Shown here: positions 11,210 to 21,732 of the stretch, in pieces
How the letters are laid out: the number at the start of each line of letters is the position of its first letter
Numbering within the stretch: the first letter of the stretch is position 1
Origin: Pseudogymnoascus destructans
Lineage: Eukaryota; Ascomycota; Leotiomycetes; Thelebolales; Thelebolaceae
Direction of reading: 5' to 3'
Assembly: GCF_001641265.1 (NCBI RefSeq)
Contig: NW_020167528.1
Coordinates: 1,116,001-1,180,000, forward strand
DNA length: 64,000 nt
Made by a program: the position numbers and the translations under genes
Notes under the pieces: generated by a model
What the model saw: the letters and a program-made list of their open reading frames with translations, nothing else
Database searches by the model: none
Told to the model about the DNA's origin: nothing

Positions 11210-13542
11210 TCAACGAAGGTGCATGACCTTCTTGGCGTTCTCGTAAACCATGTAAGTGATGCTGACTGCCGGCACCACCTTCAAGAGATTGGGGGTAATT
11301 CCCTTGAACAAGCCTTGGACTCCTTCCTTCCCCACGGTTTTCCTGGCACAGTCGACAACACCGGTATATGTCTGCGGGTGAAGTACGGTTCCCTGGGCCT
11401 GAAGACGAGTGCGGAGGAGGTTGACGGGGTAAACGATTGAGGCACCGAAAGCACCGGAGAAGGCGCCGATAGTACCAGTGGCGAAGGATCCCGGGTAGAC
11501 ATCTGGGTGGTCCAGGGGGAGGTTCATATTCTTGGCGTTGTACGACATAATCGATGACTTGAGGAACTCGAAGGTCCCGAGATCTACGGCGGAGTAGGGG
11601 AACATTCCGATGAGACCCATGGTGAGACCGCGGTATGCCGACATCATCCCTCCTTCTCGAATCATTTGTTTGGCGGTGGAGATAATCAGGGCGTTGCCTC
11701 GAAGGCCGTGTGCCTCCACATTACACTGCATGCGGAATTTTAATGTGTCCAAGGGATACACACAAAGCCTGATAAACACTTAGTAATCGTCATAAAGCAA
11801 ACGAGTACAATCCACTTACTGCGAAACCATGCCACCCAGCCCACCGGCAATGAATTTCGAAACCCCGTTGATATTCTGTGGATCTCCATGGCCTTCAAAC
11901 GACGCAAGCGCACGTTTTGCACCTTCATAAGAGCCAAATTTGATGGCGGATTCGGGCATGACTTTCACCACATTGAGCCCATTACCTGCGTTGATTAACT
12001 TCAACATCACATCACCTCGGATACTGACGAAATACCTGCGAAAAGACTCCTCACCCCCCCGGCCTTCCAGAGCTCTTTCGTAGCATCTATGAGCGGCCGT
12101 CCGGCCTGTCTGACTGCCTTAACTGCGTCTCCCTTCTTTGCAGCTGAAAGTGAATCTTTAACGTTGCCGGTGTTCGCAATGAGATATACCTTCAGTCGAT
12201 CGAGTGGCGCAGTCGCCGTACGTGATATAACACCTGCAATGCCACCAGCAGCAAAATAGCCTGGATCAGGCAAAAGAAATGTTAGTCTCATTCCTGAACG
12301 TTTCCTTTTCCGCAGACGTGGAGTAGCGTCAATATCATCTGTGAAGTCTGGCTCGACGTGTCGGAAGTGACCCGGCATGAAGTGATGCGACACAGGATCA
12401 AGATAACCTGTATCTTGTTCTTCGCTATGAGGGGTTGAGTGTAGACTCGAATGTGGTTGTTGATGATCCAAGTTCGAATCTGCTGGTGGCTCTGGTGATG
12501 GTGTTGAACTTTCACGTAGCTGGCCGGGACGTCGTGCTATGCTAGATATAGAGCCGAAGAGGACTGAAAAGAAACTTGGTGCAGTACCTAAACTGTCGAT
12601 GTATTCATCTCTCAACTGTGTATCTCCCTCCGCATTCAAGGCAACTGTAGAAGAATAATACGACAGGATAGCTTTAAGCCCTGGCGTGTCGTTCGGTAGG
12701 AATAAGAGGAAGTCCCTGAATCATAGTGTAAGCTGCCGCCATTCCAGTCATATCCAAGCCTGACGCTATATAGTCATATCCAAGCCTGACGCTATATAGC
12801 TACTTGCTACATTTAGAGTTCACCCTATCGAGCGCTAACCGGGAGCCGGGTAACCCAAGTGAAAAGAAATAAGTGAGAATCATGGAATATATGATGAACT
12901 CAACCAAGATATATATATTGTTGCGCGCTCGCATCGTACGGATGTGGCAACTTGAAACTTGTTATGCTTACCTCCATTCGTCGAATGTTATCGCTCCCGA
13001 GTTGTCTCGATCAACCCCCGCAAAAAAGTCGTCAAGCTTTGCTGGTGGTACAGTCAAGCCGGCGACTTTGAAGGCGGCCTTTAACTCGTCCTTCACCAGC
13101 TTTCCGTCGTTATTTTTATCGATCGATCTGAATAACGAATATAATTGGCTTTCAGTTTCCTCCACGAAGGTTCGGAACTCTGTCGCATGTGGGTTAGCAC
13201 AGCCATTCTTGATATCTGGAAGCATTCTAGTGCCAGCGCATCGCATACCCTCGTATTGAATCTTGCCATCACCATTGGAATCCACAGCCTTCATGACATC
13301 CTCCAGTAAATGGTTTGCATTTTTGAGAGCTATGTTTCGTTTAGCTTAGCTTTCGCAAGGAACCAATCTGGGAACTGACGGTGGTTCAACTTCTTCAGGC
13401 CTCTTTGTAGGCCCTTCAGGTCAATCTCCCCCGTCTCCTTGGGGTCGAGATGCCTCCAGAGATCCTCAACACGGGCATCCCTCTCGTTCTGAGACTCCAA
13501 CAGCTTCATGTTGACAGAGGTCGCAAGATTGTTCCAGGTCAT
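11210..13542 (-). CDS. sal1: Calcium-dependent mitochondrial ATP-Mg/Pi carrier (SCaMC/Sal1 type)
   Basis: Inner-membrane carrier exchanging ATP-Mg for phosphate, regulated by cytosolic calcium through N-terminal EF-hands. Four EF loops are visible: DPKETGEIDL, DSNGDGKIQY, DKNNDGKLVK and DRDNSGAITF. Three carrier repeats follow with signatures APLDRLK, YPLDTLK and YPVNLLR. Exons on +: 13380-13542, 13249-13329, 12972-13179, 12036-12715, 11820-11985, 11210-11768. This gives 618 aa from ATG 13542, or 607 aa from ATG 13509 (MKLLESQNERDARVEDLW); family alignment fits the second start about equally well. The 69-nt intron 13180-13248 is a multiple of three and stop-free, but removing it restores the expected YEEFRTFVEE, and it has a CTAAC branch site. 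The 256-nt intron 12716-12971 contains a 26-bp tandem duplication. The gene is divergent from cyclin C. Confidence 0.93.
12748..12799. repeat. Exact 26-bp tandem duplication inside a sal1 intron
   Basis: Two identical 26-bp copies, 12748-12773 and 12774-12799, each beginning TCATATCCAAGCC and ending GCTATATAG. They lie inside the unusually long 256-nt intron of the sal1 gene. Confidence 0.95.
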
Positions 13543-14229
13543 GGCCGTCCATGTGGACAGTATGCAGACAGTAGCTCTATCATCGAGATGCGAGACCAAG
13601 TATAAAATCAGATTAGCAACCTCGGTCGTCGCGGGCGAGCGTAAAAGTTATCTCAGTGTTTGGATTACAAGTCATTGAAATAGCCCTTCGCTGTTTCGCC
13701 AGAGTTGGGTGGACGTAGCTCTGGAGCTTACCGTAATGGCCTCTAGCGACGAAAATAATCGTGGCGGTTTGCGGAGCCTCAATCTCACCTGAGCTGGGTG
13801 TTCCCGCTCAGATTGCTGGCTCCAATCTAATCGCCCCTCTATGTCACTCTCAGAACTAAGTGATTGAGCTACAATCAGTGGCACTTCTCAAACAACCACA
13901 CGGCTCTTTGTTGGTTATCATTTTCACAGTTCTTCATATATAGCTAACGCCCCCGCAAACAACTACCATTTATCGACTTTGTGTTCCCTGGGACCCCTCC
14001 TTCCCTGGGTGTGGTCACCCTGCGAGACACAACGTTCTGTAGGTGCCTTTTCAATATCTATAGCGCATATATGTCGGCTTCATCGCGAATGCCGGTCCGC
14101 GTGTAAGTAGCTTGGAGGCTACAGACAAGACCTTTCTTCTTGTTCGTCAAGTTACGTGCTGGTTCTCAGGCCTTTGAACTTGTGATCATCCATCCGCATA
14201 GCATAGCATACGTCGGAGGGAGGATAAAT
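13543..14229. promoter_or_regulatory. Divergent promoter region sal1/cyclin C with a short upstream ORF
   Basis: This 690-bp region holds both promoters. On the + strand ATG 14071 opens an upstream ORF of 11 codons (MSASSRMPVRV, stop at 14104-14106), about 125 nt before the cyclin C start. A GTAAGT donor at 14105 and a TCTCAG acceptor near 14169 suggest a possible 5'-leader intron. Whether the uORF is in the mRNA is not known. Confidence 0.4.
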
Positions 14230-15270
14230 ATGGCGGCCAACTACTGGGAATCAACACAACGCAAGCACTGGCAGTTCTCTAAACAAGAATTGGCCCGGCT
14301 TCGGCAGAAACTGGAGGATGAGGACAAGAATCTGGTCCAGACGTATCCGCTGCCTCCACTGAGGCATCTCAGCATCTTCTTCAACCAACGTGAGTGTCTC
14401 TTCTGGGATGTTGAGATTCATAGCGATAACAATCTGTGTTTTAGAGGTTAAGAGGCTTGGAAAGCGCCTTTCCGTGAGACAACAAGCCATGGCCACGGCC
14501 CAGCTCTACATCAAGCGATTCTACACGAAGATCGAAATCCGCCGGACGAACCCATACTTGCTGATAGCGACCGCGGTGTACTTGGCTTCCAAAATGGAGG
14601 AATCTCCCCAGCATATCCGGTTGGTGGTGAATGAAGCTCGCTCTCTATGGCCAGGTATATATTATTCCCGTGACGAGCGATAGCTAAGCTCTGGCTAATA
14701 TCATTCGCAGATTACTTCAATACGGATACATCAAAACTGGGAGAGTGCGAGTTCTTCCTGATATCAGAAATGAACTCGCAGATGATTATCCACCAGCCTT
14801 ACCGAAGTCTGTTGGCGCTACAGGACGAGTTCTTTGATACCCAGGAAGAATCTAATCTGGCGTGGTCAGTTATTAACGACCACTACATGACGGATCTGCC
14901 ATTGCTGTATCCGCCGCATATTCTTGCCTTAACGGCTATTCTACTAGTACTAGTCCTTCAGACAAACGGCAACTCAGCAGCTCCACCTACACGGAGTAGA
15001 GGCAGTGGTCTGGGGGTGGCTGCTCAGGCAGCGTTGAAGAATGCAACCCAAGCAAGAGGCATCTCGGGCACGGAGAAAGGCCCCATAACTTCGCGAACCA
15101 AGATACAGAGATTCTCAGTCTGGTTGTCGGAGAGCACAGTGGACATCGAAGCCATGGTCGACTCGATCCAGGAGATGATTTCGTTCTATGAATGCCAAGA
15201 GCAGTACAATGAGAAGAGTACGCGGGAGCAAGTCAACAGGTTCATCAAAGCACGGAACTTGGACAAATGA
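14230..15270 (+). CDS. ssn8: Cyclin C, RNA polymerase II holoenzyme (Mediator kinase module)
   Basis: Cyclin partner of Cdk8/Ssn3 in the Mediator kinase module, acting in the nucleus as a transcription repressor or modulator. Exons 14230-14389, 14445-14654 and 14711-15270 give 309 aa, the normal length for fungal Ssn8. The start [18 protein letters not shown] is the family hallmark. The first cyclin box spans roughly residues 50-150 ([32 protein letters not shown]). The second fold contains [13 protein letters not shown], followed by a fungal Gly/Ala-rich insert, and the protein ends [10 protein letters not shown]. Introns are 55 and 56 nt with clean donors. It is divergent from sal1. Confidence 0.95.
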
Positions 15271-16003
15271 AGAAAGCGCATGCCTTTCTTCACTTGTCCA
15301 AGTTATAGTATGGGCATCACAGTACTATTGGTATGCGAGTACAGCAGACGCACGAATGGTGAATGTGCGATATGCATTTTCGGTGTCCAAAGCGCATTTA
15401 GCCCAGCACCCCAGCCTATTATAAGCGCCTAGTAAGACGGGCGATGATGATAGTTTCAGAGGGGGCTGGCACGGGATCTACGAGTCTCACAAACCTGCCA
15501 AGCGAGAAAGTGGCGGTGAACAGTTGAGACAGACACCTTGACTGCGATGTGGAGAAGGAATGGGAATGCAGAACCTTTTTGTTCCAGCATAATTAGATTA
15601 GCTGCCAGATAGATACCTGCACTGGAGTAGAATCTTGTTGGTGCATGAATATACAGGATGATACATACCTTACATGCAAACCCGGAAGCCCGAGTGGCGC
15701 ATGGTGTTTGGTATAAGCTATAATTGGATGCTGGCGGATGCTGGCGGGGATGCTGGCGGATGATGGGTGGAATTCTGCTTGATACTGCACTGGAGCACCC
15801 AGCAGAAGTGTATCTGCATCAAGACAGTGGGAGGGGGGAGGGGGAGGGGCGTAGGGCGGGTGGTAGGATCAACAAACCTGTGCCATAGCGCTGCATCTGC
15901 ACTTGCCCATGTCGACGCAGCCATCAAATCATGTATGTGTATGGACGGCGTTGAATGGTTCTGGGGATATGATATGGGATAACGTGCTCCGTAGATATAT
16001 GTA

Positions 16004-16225
16004 GTATAGTATAGTAGAGTATACGTAGTACAATATTAGAGTAGTAGAGTAGAGTATAGTATAGTAGAGTATACGTAGTACAATATTAGAGTAGTAGAGT
16101 AGAGTAGAGTATAGTATAGTATACTAGATACTCCGTATAGAGAGTATAGTAGATACTCCGTATAGAGAGTATACGAGATACTCCGTATAGTATAGTAGAT
16201 ACTCCGTATAGAGAGTATAGTAGAT
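16004..16225. repeat. AT-rich tandem repeats (50-bp and about 25-bp units)
   Basis: A 50-bp unit containing ATACGTAGTACAATATTAGA is present twice (anchors at 16021 and 16071). It is followed by four copies of a shorter unit starting GATACTCCGTATAG at 16127, 16152, 16177 and 16198 (spacing 25, 25, 21). Each shorter unit carries the TACTCCGTA motif. Confidence 0.9.
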
Positions 16226-16239
16226 CGCGCTACATCCCA

Positions 16240-16308
16240 ACTGAGCCAAAAAGACTACAGTATTCCGGGCTCGGCTCGCCCGGAATACTGTAGTCTTTTT
16301 GGCTCAGT
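16240..16308. repeat. Perfect 31-bp inverted repeat (hairpin, 7-nt loop)
   Basis: Left arm 16240-16270 (starts ACTGAGCCAAAAAGACTACA), loop TCGGCTC 16271-16277, right arm 16278-16308; the arms are exact reverse complements. Beyond the arms pairing continues imperfectly: CCC with GGG, then CGCG on both sides to about 16227-16320. It sits directly after the AT-rich tandem repeats. It may be a small fold-back element or MITE remnant, or a replication-slippage palindrome. No transposase is nearby. Confidence 0.95.
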
Positions 16309-16913
16309 GGGAATACGCGTAACACGCTTTATATACCACATGTAAGTATAATAGTATAAGTTAGTATAGTATACGTGCTACCACCTCCTACCTGCGATGA
16401 TGATGGTGGTGCCTGCATCGTGAGGCACCCCACCACTCTACGGTGCCCTGCCAAAATGGGCTGGGGTGCGCGCATGCCGCTCAGCCCGTTCCACGGTTTC
16501 CTAGACTGTTTCCGGTATCGCTCCGTGCTAATTTGGTGGCAAATGGCTGAAAATACATCCACATCCTCACATCCCACATCCCATATCCCCTCCAATTGGC
16601 TCGCTAAGACAGTCAACCGCAGAAATTTGGCTCCTAACTGTAACTAGTTGCACACTAACCGCAACTAGCTCCCTAACTCCCCAACCCCCACTAACTCCTG
16701 CACTCCCCTGGTCTGTGGCACGCCGTACTACGCCGTACACTAGTCATCGCACCCTCCTCCTCCTCCCACAACCCTCTCACACCCCTCCCTTTCCCACTTC
16801 CTCATTCGCTCGCTTATCGCTTCCTCGCCCATCCCTGCCCCCTGCCCTTTTCTCAAAGTCCCAGCCAGAAGTCCTCCCTCCTACCACCAACCCATTCCCA
16901 GTACACTCTGATC

Positions 16914-16962
16914 CCCATCCCCATCCCCATCCCCAACCCCATCCCCATCCCCATTCCCCTCA
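16914..16962. repeat. (CCCCAT)n microsatellite
   Basis: About eight hexanucleotide units of CCCCAT with one CCCCAA variant, in the pyrimidine-rich leader region of the following gene. Confidence 0.85.
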
Positions 16963-17351
16963 TCGCCCCCCTCCCCTCCCCCCGACCATCTCTCTTACAT
17001 ATACATACTTACTATTACTGTACCTACTGTACACTACCTATCATCTATATTCCACCACACCCCCCTCTTTCTCAAGTTTCAAACTCGAACCCCAAATATA
17101 CAACTATCAACATCATCATCTTCAAATTGACACTCCTAATTCTCGCCTCTTAATAACCCCCGTCGTCCTCAGCAAACTCTTCGAAACTCTTTCGCCTTGG
17201 CTTCCTTTGCGTCCCACACCGAGACCTCTCGCTCTACCCAACAAAATACACCGAATCGGTCAGCTTCAGGACTCAGCTTCGGGCGCCCATCAAACGTTTC
17301 CGTCATTCCATGAGACTCGACTCCAATTCATTACGTTTTCATGATCCGATA

Positions 17352-17983
17352 ATGTCCTCCTACTACCACTACAATGCTCACCAGCACCCAGCAACTCAGA
17401 ATCACGCGGGCCGCTCCCGTAGGGCTCCTCGTCTCTCTACGTCCCAAAACTCTCATAAGCAGTTCAGGGGAGTGCGCAGCATGAAGGAACTGACGGACAC
17501 AGCTTCCATCACAACTTTCCGACAGAAGTTTGAGGCTGGAAGGTCCTTCGACTTGGATGATGACATGGAGTTCTGCCCAGGGCTGTTGACGGAGATCGAT
17601 GTGAGTCTTTACCGCCACCATCATGGACCCCATGACAATTGGAGTCATATCAGGGATCGTGGCTGACAATACTGTTTTCGCAGATGCAATCGATACACTC
17701 GGTGTCCGATAGGTCGTCGCTGTCCAGCGGCTCCCCCGAGTCATCACCAACACAACAAGCACAACAAGTTACGGCGCCATTTCCCCTCAACTCCGCATCG
17801 AATCCATACGTTCCGTCAGGCTACCAGCCATCAAACATGAAGGTGCATCAGCCAGCGCCGACACGGGTGCGCAACGCCATCCCAATCGTCAACCCAAGCA
17901 CAAGGATGTCGAGCCCGCCGTCATCGGTGTCGCCTAGCAGGATGCAACAACAACAACAACAGAACATCGGTCGACGATGGTAA
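17352..17983 (+). CDS. Conserved disordered fungal protein of unknown function
   Basis: Exons 17352-17600 and 17684-17983 (83-nt GTGAGT...CAG intron) give 182 aa. The sequence is polar and low complexity: a basic N-terminus, then SQNSHKQFRGVRSMKEL, an acidic patch DLDDDMEFCPGLLTEID, a Ser-rich region (SDRSSLSSGSPESSP), a Pro/Ser tail and a six-Gln run before IGRRW. I recall similar short proteins across filamentous ascomycetes with the same HKQFRGVRSM core, but no characterised function. There is no signal peptide or membrane segment. An in-frame ATG at 17310 would add 14 residues; I prefer 17352 because the family begins with SSYY-like residues. The long CT-rich leader suggests a long 5' UTR. 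Confidence 0.8.
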
Positions 17984-19192
17984 GCTGGAATCGCTCCTGT
18001 ACTCCGGGATGAGCGATCCGGCTATTTCCATTTTGCGATGCGCTTTTGTTATTTTGCATTCTCAACCCATTCATTATCCTGCTAGGCGCCTGATTTCTTG
18101 GGCTTTGGGTACCGACCTTCGACTTTCCGACTGGCTGATGCACGGCCACAACGGTTTCTCTGTACAAATCCGAAAGACATTCTACGATCTTCTGAGCTTC
18201 AGTTGGGCAAAAGAAGATATCGATACCTTTTGTTCATAATCAACCGTGTTTTTCATTATAGTGGATGGGGCATAGCTGGAGTGCATTTTTGGGTGTTAGC
18301 ATGGTTTTGCTTCGTCTTCCGGGGTACAGAAGCGGTGACTTCTTACAGTCTTCGACAAAAAGATACAACATATAGAACGATTTCCTTTCTCTCGGCACAA
18401 ACGGTCGTTGGTGTTCTTCTTGGGTATGGAGGGTCAAGATCTATGGAGTGGTGGAAACGAATTGCTCATTTTATTGACTGAGCCGGTGTTGGGTTTTTAT
18501 TACTATTCATTGTTACTGGATTGGATATGGGCGCGCGGTCTTTGAGCGGGATGGTTTATGCAGGTCGAGGCTGGCTGGGTGCATTTGCAAATGATGATAA
18601 GACAATGGGCGATGACAACAATAGGGAGACTTCAAGTGGTCGTCCGCAGCGTTTTCTTTCTTTTTTGCTCTTGCTCTAAAGGGTTTTTTTGGCACATTCC
18701 GGAGCTTGCTGTTTTTTGCTTGATCGTATCGGTGGTGTTGTGGGAGAAGTGTGTCCGGGCCATGGGTGGCATCATATACATATGATTATGTCTACAATGT
18801 ACTTGAATATATCTCTATTATCTATTATATTAAAACTATACTGCGTCTGTGTAATGTGAACGAACCATTGCCTCTTGTTTCGTAGAATATTCCATCCCTC
18901 ACCATCCGTCCCTCTTGGCTGGCAGTGGACCACCGCGCTCTCCCGCGAGTCCATGTAGCCTCATCATCTCATGACGTAGCCACCCCCCATCAACGAATGA
19001 CGCACCAACGGCCACCCGAACAGCTTCCAGCACCCTCAAGACCCATCCATTCTCTTGTACATATATATATATATTATATACTTCCCCGGAGCTTTCGTTC
19101 AAACCTTTAAATCCACGCATTGGCCAGATTCTCATACACCCGCCCCTATAACAGAGAGACGACTACCTTTTATCACATTTACGCACATAATC
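17984..19192. other. Intergenic region with AT repeat
   Basis: No supported gene. The reading frame around 18098-18481 has no family resemblance and is probably 3' UTR of the upstream gene. An (AT)n run lies at 19059-19079, just upstream of the next start. Confidence 0.5.
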
Positions 19193-19801
19193 ATGTCTTT
19201 CATCATGAGAGCTTCTACTAGAGCAGCTGCTGCCGTGCGCCGCATGGCCACACCGGCACAAGCACGCTGCTTCTCAGTCTCGAGTTCTCAATTCCTAAAA
19301 GAGACAGCTGGGGGTTTGTCCCCCTCCCCATTCCCCCCTTCCCGTCCATCATCGTCATAACTCCCACCGCACCACGCACCATCCAGAAATCTAGCTAGCC
19401 GTATCTAAACAAAAGCAACAGACAACCGAAACCAAGGCGAAGCCTACGAGCGCGCCAAACAAGAGCAGCTCCGCCTTAAAAAAGAGGGCAAGAACGAGTG
19501 GAATCCCGACCTCGCCTCCGCGAGCGAGGAGAACGTGCATGCGGACCGTGATTATCCGGATATTGATATCAAGGAGCTGCAGAGGGAGGCGAAGGAGAGG
19601 GCGGAGAGGGAGGCGAGGGAGGCGAAGTAAGTGTATTACTGTCTTGCGGGGGGAGAGAGTGCTTGGACAGGAGTGGGGGAAGGGGGGTTGTGAAGGGGGG
19701 GGATGGGGCGGAGAGATGGGCAGGAATGAGTGTGCTGACTGACTGACGACTTTGATAGGTCGGGAAAGACCGAGGATCCGGTGTCGAGGATTAAGAGTTG
19801 A
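19193..19801 (+). CDS. Small predicted mitochondrial protein, unknown function
   Basis: Three exons (19193-19313, 19422-19626, 19759-19801) give 122 aa. The N-terminus (about 40 residues: MSFIMRASTRAAAAVRRM...) is rich in Arg, Ala and Ser with no acidic residue, as in a mitochondrial presequence. The mature part is hydrophilic and charged: GEAYERAKQEQLRLKKEGKNEWNP, then LASASEENVHADRD, a likely helix IKELQREAKERAEREAREAK, and a short SGKTEDPVSRIKS tail. Short fungal proteins with the same EGKxxWxxxLAS.SE..V.AD pattern exist; none that I recall is characterised. It lacks the motifs of the F1 ATPase inhibitor. The first donor (GTTTGT) is weak, but the exon lengths sum to a clean frame. Confidence 0.72.
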
Positions 19802-20186
19802 GGGACTGGGAAGAGTGGATAAAGGAATGGAGGCATGATGATGAGATGATACTGTACAAAACAATGGGGTCATGAACACATTGCACAAAAATGAAGGTTG
19901 ATAGCATGGAATAATATGTATTTAACTCCATGTGACAAATAATTAGGCTTCCCTAGTTCCCCAAAACGCTATCTGTGACTCCAACTCTGTATCTCCCATT
20001 GCAAAACTCCTCTGTAGTCCGCAAAGTACTCGGATTAATGTGTGGAATATCCGCTCCTGAAAGCAGATCCATCGATACTATGTATGCACGCAAGTAGTTG
20101 GTAGACAAAACAGCAGACAAAACTCCCAGCGCCGCCATATACCGCTCGCAATACCCCCTTTCCCTCCCCTTTCCCTCCCTGCCCGC
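19802..20186. other. Convergent intergenic region
   Basis: 3' flanks between the small mitochondrial-type gene and the SNARE gene. Nothing recognised. Confidence 0.5.
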
Positions 20187-21083
20187 CTACTTCAGTATAA
20201 TAATCAGCAGCACCAAAATGATAATCAACACAATAATAGTCGTAACCTGCATATTCCCCTTCGCCTTCCTCGCCACATTCCCCAGACTCTTCCGCGCCTG
20301 ATCCAACCTCCCCTGGTGCCGATCCACCAACCCATCAACCTCATCCAGCATCGCCACCTGGCTATCAAGCTCATCCCCAATCTGAATCGACAATTCCCTT
20401 TGCCGTCCTATACTCTCCCCCAACCGATCGAGCTGCTCATCCTGCGCCGCTAGCACCTCGCTGTGGTACGTGTGGATCTGCTGGTTATCGAGCTGGCTCT
20501 GGTCTGTGGATGCATTGATGGGGTCATCGCGGTAGGGGAATAGTTGGGCCCTCGCCGGGTCCTCGGCAGCGGCGCTGGGAGCGTCGGAGAATCGCACGGA
20601 CTTTGGGCAAGAGGCGGCGGCGCCGGAGGGGCCGCGGAGGGATTTCTTGAGCAGAGAGCTGCTGCGCTGGGGGTGGGAGGAGGCGTGGGCGAAGTCGGCG
20701 GCGAGGGAGGGGTCGTTGGGTTGGGAGAGGCTGCTGGGGGTGCTGGAGGGGAAGCCGTGGAATTGAGAGGTTAGGTCGTCGTATTGCGTTTGGAGGGATA
20801 GTTCGGATTGCTTGAGGGTTGCGAGGGCGCTGGTGGGGTGTTAGTTAGGGACTTGTTATGGTGGAGGAAGGGGGGGAGAGACGTACGCAGTGTCTCCGGC
20901 GTCTTCTAGACTTTCCCTCTCGACGGCGATGTTTTCGAGGCCGGCGCGGAAGGATTCGAGGGAGCGCGAGATGTGGCCATCTTGGGAGTTTGGCTCGAGG
21001 TTTAGAGAGATTGCACGTTGGCGCTCGAGGAGGGAGAGCTTGATGTGGTCGGCCAGGAGGAAAAGTTGATTAGGATTGGACAT
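20187..21083 (-). CDS. syn8: Qc-type SNARE, syntaxin 8-like
   Basis: Tail-anchored SNARE of the endosomal/trans-Golgi system that pairs with partner SNAREs in membrane fusion. Exons 20887-21083 and 20187-20829 (57-nt intron with GTACGT donor) give 279 aa. The N-terminus MSNPNQLFLLADHIKLSLLERQR fits an N-terminal helical domain. The SNARE heptads run from about LAAQDEQLDRLGESI through the zero-layer Gln in LSIQIGDEL to LDQARKSL. A basic linker (ARKAKGN) leads to a C-terminal hydrophobic anchor (TTIIVLIIILVLLIIIL) with almost no lumenal tail. The middle is a Ser/Pro-rich linker. Family membership is secure; the syntaxin-8 assignment is by overall layout. It is divergent from the RING/TRAF gene. 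Confidence 0.88.
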
Positions 21084-21732
21084 GGCTGGAATGCTGTACT
21101 AAACAGCCTGCCTTGGTGTGTTCGAAGTAGCGACTCTGCAAAGGACCCCAGCGACTGATCCCTCTTAATTCCCTTGCAATAGAACAATTCCCCTGTGTTG
21201 GAAAACAAAACGGGCGCCAGCGACTCGAAAAGTCCAAACGGAGGCTCGGTGTTTGAGTTTCGCAAAGCAACCTGGCCTCGTTCTTGGAAATCGCCCAAGC
21301 GTAATATTCGCAAGCGGCGTTCGCGGCTCGATGTTCATCCGGCCAATCGGCTGCCAGCATACTCGATAAGGCAGCGTCAGATATCGCACAGACAATCTTC
21401 CTACGCCACCAAGGTAACGGGGACAGTATAATCCCATCTATTTTGAAAAGCTGTTTTGTCTTTGGAAAGAAACTATACGATCAGCTGGAAGGAAGAGTAA
21501 CTGAAATCACATCGCATTCACGCCGCGGCCTGTCCGCAACAGAGCCTCCAACGACGTCACACCCATACCGACAGAACCACGAGCGATAGGTCGGCCCGGC
21601 GGGGTCCAACTGACGACGAGGGACAGATCCCTTTGAGCGACGTGCCTACATCCACGGCAACAATACCAACATCCTCTAGCCTCACCTACGGCTTTATATA
21701 ACAATTCGAACATACGCAAGAGTGCCCACGGC
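21084..21732. promoter_or_regulatory. Divergent promoter region SNARE/RING gene
   Basis: About 650 bp between divergent starts. No specific element identified. Confidence 0.4.

Larger units (their letters stand above)
15271..17351. other. Repeat-rich intergenic region, cyclin C to 17.4-kb gene
   Basis: About 2.1 kb without a recognisable gene. In order it holds a short GGATGCTGGC repeat (about 15726-15760), an AT-rich tandem-repeat field (15996-16225), a perfect 31-bp hairpin (16240-16308), a CCCCAT repeat (about 16914-16960) and a long pyrimidine-rich stretch (16730-17010). The pyrimidine-rich part is probably promoter and 5' leader of the next gene. Open frames across it are low-complexity and not credible. 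Confidence 0.6.

Noticed and set aside
16004..16225. CRISPR-like or telomeric array
   Set aside because: Repeats are contiguous AT-rich units without unique spacers, and the host is a fungus; the unit is not TTAGGG.
16715..17344. 209-codon Pro/His/Leu-rich frame
   Set aside because: It is translation of a pyrimidine-rich leader and CCCCAT microsatellite, not a protein-like sequence.
18098..18481. 127-codon frame downstream of the disordered-protein gene
   Set aside because: No start context, no family resemblance; more likely 3' UTR.
19193..19801. F1-ATPase inhibitor (IF1) assignment for the small mitochondrial protein
   Set aside because: It lacks the Gly-rich N-terminal inhibitory segment of IF1; only size and basic presequence agree.
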